DNA of 64,000 nucleotides from UBA4582 sp002389265 (GTDB lineage Bacteria > Pseudomonadota > Gammaproteobacteria > Pseudomonadales > Azotimanducaceae). The stretch lies in assembly GCA_943788825.1 (NCBI GenBank), contig CALSRT010000002.1:372001-436000 (forward strand), in the 5' to 3' direction. Positions 59,044 through 64,000 of the stretch are shown one piece after another (position 1 is the first letter of the stretch; the number at the start of each line of letters is the position of its first letter). The notes under the pieces are model-generated. The model searched no databases, had not been told where the DNA came from, and saw only the letters and a list, made by a program, of their open reading frames with translations. A program made the translations under genes and the position numbers.

Positions 59044-59781
59044 TCAGTCGCCGTCGCGGAGATTACGTTGAAACAGGTCGAACAGTCGTGACCAGTGCCG
59101 TTCGGCGCTAGGCTTGTGATAAATCTCGCCGCGATCGGGAAAAGCAAAACCATGCTCGGCGCCAGGATACCACTCGATACGATAATTGATATTGCAGGTT
59201 TTCAGGTGAGCATCCAGTGCGTCAATGGTTTCTTTAGGTGCGTAGTGATCGATCTCGGCGCAGGCGAAATACATCTCGCCTTTGATCTTGTTCGCGCTCA
59301 GATGGGGCGAGTCATCTCGCTTCGTCATGAGGTTGGCGCCATAAATAGAGGCTGCGCATTGAATGCGATCGGCGAACTGGCTTGCCGCGGCGAAGACGAA
59401 GGGACCGCTCATACAATAACCCACTGCGCCAATTTTGGTGACGTTAGCGTGGGGGTCGGTTTCCAGGAAATCGAGCAGCGCCTGGGTGTCTTCCATGATG
59501 AGCTTGATTCGCAAGTGGCTTGCCACCTCCATCATGCTCTTCATGCCCGCATCGCTGCGCTCAAAGACAAATTCCCGGGTCTTGCGGTAATAGAGGTTGG
59601 GCAATATTACATAGTAGCCGACCGTGGCGATTCGCCGGGCCATATCGTGCAGCTCCTCGCGCTTGCCCGGTGCGTCCATATAGAACATCACGACGGGAAA
59701 GGGACCGCCTTCTTCGGGGTGGGTAATGAAGGTGTTCATGGCGCCGTCTTGGGTCTGAATATCGATATGCTGCTCTATCAC
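59044..59781 (-). CDS. Dienelactone hydrolase family protein
   Basis: Alpha/beta hydrolase of 245 residues. The dienelactone-hydrolase triad is Cys123 (GAVGYCMSG), Asp178 (CAEIDHY) and His210 (GAEHGF). The family opens carboxymethylene-butenolide rings, but many members act on other lactones or esters, so the substrate is open. The start is GTG 59781 with GAGAGG five bases upstream. It probably shares a transcript with yaeQ and the TRIC gene. It is divergent from the GST gene at 59903. Confidence 0.92.
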   Translation of the reverse strand: MIEQHIDIQTQDGAMNTFITHPEEGGPFPVVMFYMDAPGKREELHDMARRIATVGYYVILPNLYYRKTREFVFERSDAGMKSMMEVASHLRIKLIMEDTQALLDFLETDPHANVTKIGAVGYCMSGPFVFAAASQFADRIQCAASIYGANLMTKRDDSPHLSANKIKGEMYFACAEIDHYAPKETIDALDAHLKTCNINYRIEWYPGAEHGFAFPDRGEIYHKPSAERHWSRLFDLFQRNLRDGD

Positions 59782-59902
59782 TGTGGCCTCTCAATAATTT
59801 TGGTGGCTGCTGCTAGCGGTTGAAAGCCACTATGCTAGCGCATTAGCTTGCGGTTGCCAGCTATTGCTTATGATTAGGCTATATAAACCTCGTAAAAACG
59901 CT

Positions 59903-60610
59903 ATGCTTAAGTCTCTGATCCAGACTGGTAGCGTGACATTGACCCGAGTTGAGCACCCTATTCTTTATAGCTTTCGTCGCTGCCCCTATGCCATGCGGGC
60001 GCGGTTGGGGTTGTCTGTGGCGGGGGTGACTGTGCGTCTGCGAGAGGTCGCTTTGAAAAATAAGCCGGCGGCTTTACTACAAATCTCGCCTAAGGCCACG
60101 GTGCCGGTGCTAGTGTTGGCTGGCGTTGAGGTGATCCATGAGAGTCTGGATATACTGCTCTGGGCTCTGGCGCAAAATGACCCGGCCGGCTGGCTCAGCA
60201 CCGATGGGCCGCAATTGGCTTTGATGGCGGCCTTGGTAGCAGAAAATGACCAGGTCTTTAAAGGGCATCTGGATCGCTATAAGTATGCCAGTCGGGATGC
60301 TGTCGAAGAAGCGCACGCCGCCCGCGATCAATGTGAGGTTTTCCTGTTTCAGCTGGATGAGCGACTGCGCCGCGGGTCCTATCTATTTGGTGAACGACCG
60401 TCTTATGTGGATATGGCCATTTTGCCTTTTGTTCGGCAATTTGCCCATGTCGACCTGGCCTGGTTTCACACTCGACCCTATAGCGCTTTGATCCGATGGC
60501 TTGACGGGCTCCTTGCAGGAGACTTGTTTGCCGGGGTTATGACAAAATACCCACCCTGGCAACCCCAGGACCCAGATACCTTATGGTCTGGTTCGCCCCT
60601 TGAAAACTGA
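59903..60610 (+). CDS. Glutathione S-transferase family protein
   Basis: GST-like protein of about 235 residues. The thioredoxin-fold start PILYSFRRCPYAMRARLGL has a Cys-Pro-Tyr-Ala glutaredoxin-like active site; KATVPVLVL and VIHESLDILLW are the cis-Pro and glutathione contacts, and SYVDMAILPFVRQF is the C-domain capping box. The CPYA motif suggests an Omega or glutaredoxin-like thiol transferase. ATG 59903 is used; ATG 59870 is in frame and possible. The DUF2058 gene follows within 15 bp. Confidence 0.9.
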   Translation: MLKSLIQTGSVTLTRVEHPILYSFRRCPYAMRARLGLSVAGVTVRLREVALKNKPAALLQISPKATVPVLVLAGVEVIHESLDILLWALAQNDPAGWLSTDGPQLALMAALVAENDQVFKGHLDRYKYASRDAVEEAHAARDQCEVFLFQLDERLRRGSYLFGERPSYVDMAILPFVRQFAHVDLAWFHTRPYSALIRWLDGLLAGDLFAGVMTKYPPWQPQDPDTLWSGSPLEN

Positions 60611-60625
60611 TTGGAGAGAAGGAAA

Positions 60626-61174
60626 TTGAAAAAGAACAGCAAGGGGGGCTCATCGCTGCAAGATCAACTCCGCAAGGTGGGCCTCGTCAGCGAAAAGCAA
60701 TTGCGCAAGGCCCAGAACGGCCTGCATCGTAAAGACGTTCGTGAAAAACATGGGGCAGTGGACACCAGCAAGCTTGAGGCCAAACAAGTGCTGGAAGACA
60801 AGTTGGCCAGTGATCGGCTGAAAAACGAGGTCAAGAATCAAGTTGCCAACTCGCGGGCACTGGATGCCCAGATCAAGCAATTGATTGAAACGAACAGTCA
60901 GCGCCAGGCCGGCGATATCGCCTATAAGTTTGCCGACCAGGGTGTGATCAAGAATATTTACGTGTCCCAGGAAAATAAAACTCAGCTGAATCAGGGTTAT
61001 CTGGCGATCGTCAAAAAGGCTGATGGGTATGATATGGTGCCAGAGCAAGTTGCGCGTCGCATCATGGCGCGCAAAGACGACGTCGTTCTCTATCTTTATG
61101 AGCGAGACAAGGACGCGGTTGATGAGGATGATCCCTATAAAGACTTCCAGATCCCTGATGATCTCGAATGGTAG
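60626..61174 (+). CDS. DUF2058/YaiL-family protein
   Basis: A 182-residue, highly charged cytoplasmic protein with a Lys/Gln-rich helical N-terminal half (LQDQLRKVGLVSEKQLRKAQ, KQVLEDKLASDRLKNEVKNQ) and a beta-rich C-terminal half (YKFADQGVIKNIYVSQENKTQLNQGYLAIVK). This is the DUF2058 nucleoprotein/polynucleotide-associated layout of E. coli YaiL. The start is taken as TTG 60626, preceded by GGAG and AAGG, giving LKKNSKGGSSLQDQL; the frame also has TTG 60611. It lies between the GST and the acyl-CoA dehydrogenase, same strand. Confidence 0.9.
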   Translation: MKKNSKGGSSLQDQLRKVGLVSEKQLRKAQNGLHRKDVREKHGAVDTSKLEAKQVLEDKLASDRLKNEVKNQVANSRALDAQIKQLIETNSQRQAGDIAYKFADQGVIKNIYVSQENKTQLNQGYLAIVKKADGYDMVPEQVARRIMARKDDVVLYLYERDKDAVDEDDPYKDFQIPDDLEW

Positions 61175-61231
61175 GCAGCATGCAACACAAGCGTAGTCCC
61201 AACAAAAAAACTATCACGGAGAATCAAGCCT

Positions 61232-62479
61232 ATGCCAGATATCGCAAATGACTTATATACACTGGCCATGTCCGAGAGGGCCCAGCCCCTCATGGATGCG
61301 GTGAAGAAACATATCGCTGAGAACGTTGAGCCTATCACTGAGGAGTTTCACAGCCTTGAAAAAGGCAAGGCCGATCGTTGGTCTTGGCACCCCCGTCAAT
61401 TGGAGCTGTTGGAAGGCGCGAAAGATAAGGCCAAGGCTTCAGGGTTGTGGAATTTTTTCTTGCCTGACTCTGAAATGGGTGACGGACTGACCAACCTGGA
61501 CTACGCCTATATCGCCGCCGAGCTGGGCAAATACAGCCTGGCGTCTGAGACACTGAACTGTAGCGCGCCAGATACGGGTAATATGGAAGTGCTTGAGCGA
61601 GTAGGTACCGAAGCGCAAAAAGAGAAATGGTTAAAGCCATTACTCAATGGCGAGATTCGTTCCGCCTACGCCATGACAGAACCGAACATCCCGTCGTCGG
61701 ATGCCAAAAACATTAGCACCAGCGCGGTCCTCGAAGGCGACGAGTGGGTGATCAATGGCGAGAAATTTTATATTTCTGGCGCTGGCGATCCTCGCTGTAA
61801 GATTATGATCACCATGGTGAAAACCAGCCCCGATGCGCCGCCCAGTCGTCAGCAGTCGCAGATATTGGTGCCCACCGACACGCCGGGAGTGGAGATTCTC
61901 GAAGGCATGCAAGTATTCGGGCAAGATCATGCGCCCCGGGGGCATATGCATATTCGCTTCAATAATGTTCGAGTGCCGAAAGAGAATGTTTTGTTGGGCG
62001 AAGGCAAGGGTTTTGAGATTTCCCAGGTCCGCCTGGGGCCCGGTCGAATCCATCACTGCATGCGTTCCATCGGTAAGGCGGAAAAAGCCCTCGAGTTGAT
62101 GGTCACCCGTGCCGGTTCGCGGGTTGCGTTTGGCAAGCCCATTGCCAAACTGGGTAAAAATCTTGAGATCATTGCCAGGGCTCGAATCGAGATCGATGCC
62201 ATGAAATTAATGGTGTTGCAGGCGGCGAAAGCCATGGATGTGCTTGGCAACAAGGAAGCCCGGGTTTACGTCAGTGCAGTTAAGGCTATGGTGCCTGAGA
62301 AAGTCTGCCTGATTATTGACCAAGCGATTCAGATGCATGGCGCGACGGGTATCTCTCAGTGGTCGCCGCTGGCATCTATGTACACCGATATGCGTCATCT
62401 GCGTTTTGCGGACGGCCCAGATGAGGTGCATCACATGGTGGTCGGTCGCGCCGAAATACAGAAATACGACCTGTGGTAA
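61232..62479 (+). CDS. Acyl-CoA dehydrogenase
   Basis: FAD enzyme of 415 residues introducing a 2,3-double bond in an acyl-CoA. AYAMTEPNIPSSDAKNI (flavin and substrate), GEKFYISGAGDPRCKI, RVPKENVLLGEGKGFEISQVRLGPGRIHHCMRSIG and the C-terminal IDQAIQMHGATGISQWSPLASMYTDMRHLRFADGPDEVH are typical of the longer bacterial/ACAD10-11-like branch. ATG 61232 with GGAGA upstream. It ends at a strong terminator. With the thiolase, SDR and kinase-like genes it fits degradation of lipid or terpenoid acids. Confidence 0.95.
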   Translation: MPDIANDLYTLAMSERAQPLMDAVKKHIAENVEPITEEFHSLEKGKADRWSWHPRQLELLEGAKDKAKASGLWNFFLPDSEMGDGLTNLDYAYIAAELGKYSLASETLNCSAPDTGNMEVLERVGTEAQKEKWLKPLLNGEIRSAYAMTEPNIPSSDAKNISTSAVLEGDEWVINGEKFYISGAGDPRCKIMITMVKTSPDAPPSRQQSQILVPTDTPGVEILEGMQVFGQDHAPRGHMHIRFNNVRVPKENVLLGEGKGFEISQVRLGPGRIHHCMRSIGKAEKALELMVTRAGSRVAFGKPIAKLGKNLEIIARARIEIDAMKLMVLQAAKAMDVLGNKEARVYVSAVKAMVPEKVCLIIDQAIQMHGATGISQWSPLASMYTDMRHLRFADGPDEVHHMVVGRAEIQKYDLW

Positions 62480-62492
62480 GTTGATTGTCAAC

Positions 62493-62533
62493 ACGTACGG
62501 TCGGGTTTTTACCTAACCCGACCGTACGTTTTT
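62493..62533 (+). terminator. Rho-independent terminator after acyl-CoA dehydrogenase
   Basis: A 15-bp perfect stem, ACGTACGGTCGGGTT and AACCCGACCGTACGT, with loop TTTACCT, followed by TTTT. Confidence 0.93.
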
Positions 62534-62711
62534 AAGCTACACATTCATCCCGTTGATCTCGATATCACACTAATATCCAAAACCCCAATCCCTTTGTTTA
62601 CTTGTTGGCCCCAACACTCTAGGATGCACGCTGCTCGCGTTTAGGGGGAAGGAGCGCGCGGCTGAAAAAAATAGTCAGTTTGATCTGATGCCTAAAATAT
62701 TTGGAGGGGTA

Positions 62712-64000
62712 ATGAATTTTAATCTTAAAAGATTAACAGCGTTTGTGCTGGCGGGAAGTGCGGTGGGTATGCCTGCACAACTGTTGGCTGCTGATCGACA
62801 AATCGAAGAAGTGGTTGTCACCGCGGAAAGAAAAGAATCTTCTGTCCAGGATACGTCAATCTCTATCACGGCATTCACGTCGGAAATGATTGATGATTTT
62901 GGTATTCGAAATCAGTCAGATTTGCAGAACATGATACCTGCCACCACGATCCAGCCTTACGACTCGGCGATACGTGGCGTTGGCCGAAATTTTCGCAACC
63001 TGGGCGGTGATCCCGGTGTTGCTACTTACATGAATGGCATCTATTCAGAAGATTTGTATACCGCGACTATTGGTTCTTTTTGGGATATCGATCGTATCGA
63101 AGTGCTGCGTGGACCCCAGGGAACTCTGTATGGTCGTAATGCCGTCGGTGGTGCCATGAACTTTTTATACAAAAAACCAACCGACGAATTAGAGTTTGCT
63201 GCCAAGGGCATTGTTGGCAGCTATGGAACCCAGGATTTCTACGGCATGGTTTCAGGTCCACTGATTGCTGAAGTTCTGAATGGTCGTTTGACATATTCAT
63301 CCCGAGAACATGACGGCTGGGTTGAAGAGAAAGGCTTCGGCGAAGACCTGGATAGCGGTGATGAAGAAAACGTATCTCTGTCTTTGGAATGGCAGGTCAA
63401 CGACAGCATGACTGTTAACCTGCGTAGTAACCTGGCCAAAGTCGATCGTATTATGGGCGGTGCTGATGGCGGTGGTTTAATTGTACTCGATGGTGAGAAC
63501 AGCGCCCCTGGTGGCGATGGTCTGCGTAACTATACGCGTCTCAATAATGCGCTACGCGTAGTTGACGCGACTAATACCACTAACCCGCTGGCGTCGACTT
63601 TCATTGACCCGACTCAGCCTATCCTGAATTACACGAACCCGACTACCGGTGATCAAATCACGGCGCAGTATGTTCGTCCAGGCGTAGACACGGGCTTTTA
63701 CCGAGCCAATATGGCGCAAGGTGCCACTGACGCGAATGGTCAGCCGTTAGACCCAAGCTCTTGTGTGATAACTGATCGCGAGAATATCGATGGCGATGAT
63801 TTGTGCGCCTATACCAATGGCCTCAATCGTGAGCAGTTCGACCAACAGGGTAACCAGTTGGAATTCACCTACGATATCAGCGAAGGTCTGACCTTCAAGT
63901 ACCTGTTTGGTTACAGCGAATTGTTGTACGAACGTACGACTGATGACGACAATACGGCGAATACGACTCGTGATAATCAGTACTACGTTAATCATGAAGC
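62712..64000 (+). CDS. TonB-dependent outer-membrane receptor, partial (3' end outside window)
   Basis: The first 429 codons of an outer-membrane importer. The signal peptide (about 1-27, ending LLAA) is followed by a TonB box EEVVVTAERK and the plug domain with IRGVGRN and RIEVLRGPQGTLYGRNAVGGAMNF (about 133-157), then the first barrel strands. GGAGGGG lies three to nine bases before ATG 62712. The QDTSISITAFTSEMI and GIRNQSDLQNMIP pattern is common in receptors of marine and sphingomonad-type bacteria that import hydrophobic or polymer-derived compounds rather than classic siderophores. The neighbouring acyl-CoA dehydrogenase fits such a role. Confidence 0.93.
   Translation, partial: MNFNLKRLTAFVLAGSAVGMPAQLLAADRQIEEVVVTAERKESSVQDTSISITAFTSEMIDDFGIRNQSDLQNMIPATTIQPYDSAIRGVGRNFRNLGGDPGVATYMNGIYSEDLYTATIGSFWDIDRIEVLRGPQGTLYGRNAVGGAMNFLYKKPTDELEFAAKGIVGSYGTQDFYGMVSGPLIAEVLNGRLTYSSREHDGWVEEKGFGEDLDSGDEENVSLSLEWQVNDSMTVNLRSNLAKVDRIMGGADGGGLIVLDGENSAPGGDGLRNYTRLNNALRVVDATNTTNPLASTFIDPTQPILNYTNPTTGDQITAQYVRPGVDTGFYRANMAQGATDANGQPLDPSSCVITDRENIDGDDLCAYTNGLNREQFDQQGNQLEFTYDISEGLTFKYLFGYSELLYERTTDDDNTANTTRDNQYYVNHE

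Noticed and set aside
58983..59153. N-terminal extension of YaeQ
   Set aside because: The extra 57 residues overlap the neighbouring hydrolase gene and do not resemble YaeQ; ATG 58982 gives the family start.

Overview
The window looks like chromosome from a free-living, probably marine gammaproteobacterium of the Cellvibrionales/Pseudomonadales kind. This is an inference from the mix of Entner-Doudoroff genes with HexR, many acyl-CoA and short-chain dehydrogenase genes, UrcA, HrpB, DUF2058, DUF2789 and YaeQ proteins, and a TonB receptor. No rRNA, tRNA, CRISPR array, prophage or intact insertion sequence was seen. GC content appears moderate, somewhat above half.

Layout. Bases 1-6105: the end of a serine-hydrolase gene, then the complete Entner-Doudoroff/glucose-6-phosphate block edd-eda-zwf-pgl with its regulator hexR; a HexR-type operator overlaps the edd promoter. 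6556-8331: an aldo/keto reductase and a nitroreductase. 8604-11471: a response regulator and a hybrid histidine kinase split by one frameshift. 11772-14436: small unknown genes, an SDR and a TIGR01777 epimerase. 14904-18249: an alpha/alpha-toroid protein and a PCMT-erythromycin esterase fusion. 18539-23765: a thiolase, a host-attachment-type protein, a SEC-C protein and two flavoproteins. 23774-27782: ppsA and a DEAD-box helicase, divergent. 28009-35870: acyl-CoA ligase, TauD-type dioxygenase, two crotonases (one frameshifted), selO, a GST and an aldo/keto reductase. 35968-38767: ydbH-ynbE-ydbL, envelope lipid transport. 39018-41489: DUF2789, an M14 peptidase and an NTF2-like protein.

Bases 40560-49740 are the most accessory part. 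A minus-strand cluster (class II aldolase, divergent MtnA-like isomerase, methylthio-nucleoside phosphorylase, a remnant of a methionine gamma-lyase-type gene, an APC amino-acid permease) faces a purine phosphoribosyltransferase. Together they suggest salvage of 5'-methylthioadenosine/5'-deoxyadenosine-type nucleosides by an aldolase shunt, with the purine base recycled next door. Two related miniature elements of about 210 bp, a third smaller relative and a decayed IS91-type transposase fragment punctuate this segment.

Bases 49745-64000 return to housekeeping and lipid-type catabolism: quinone reductase, SDR, hrpB, UrcA, an APH/EcKinase-like protein, thiolase, TRIC channel, yaeQ, dienelactone hydrolase, GST, DUF2058, acyl-CoA dehydrogenase and the start of a TonB-dependent receptor.

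Two features recur. Many spacers carry short tandem repeats (periods 6, 12, 13, 15 and 16 bp). Two otherwise intact genes are each broken by a single extra base, which could be real decay or an assembly error.
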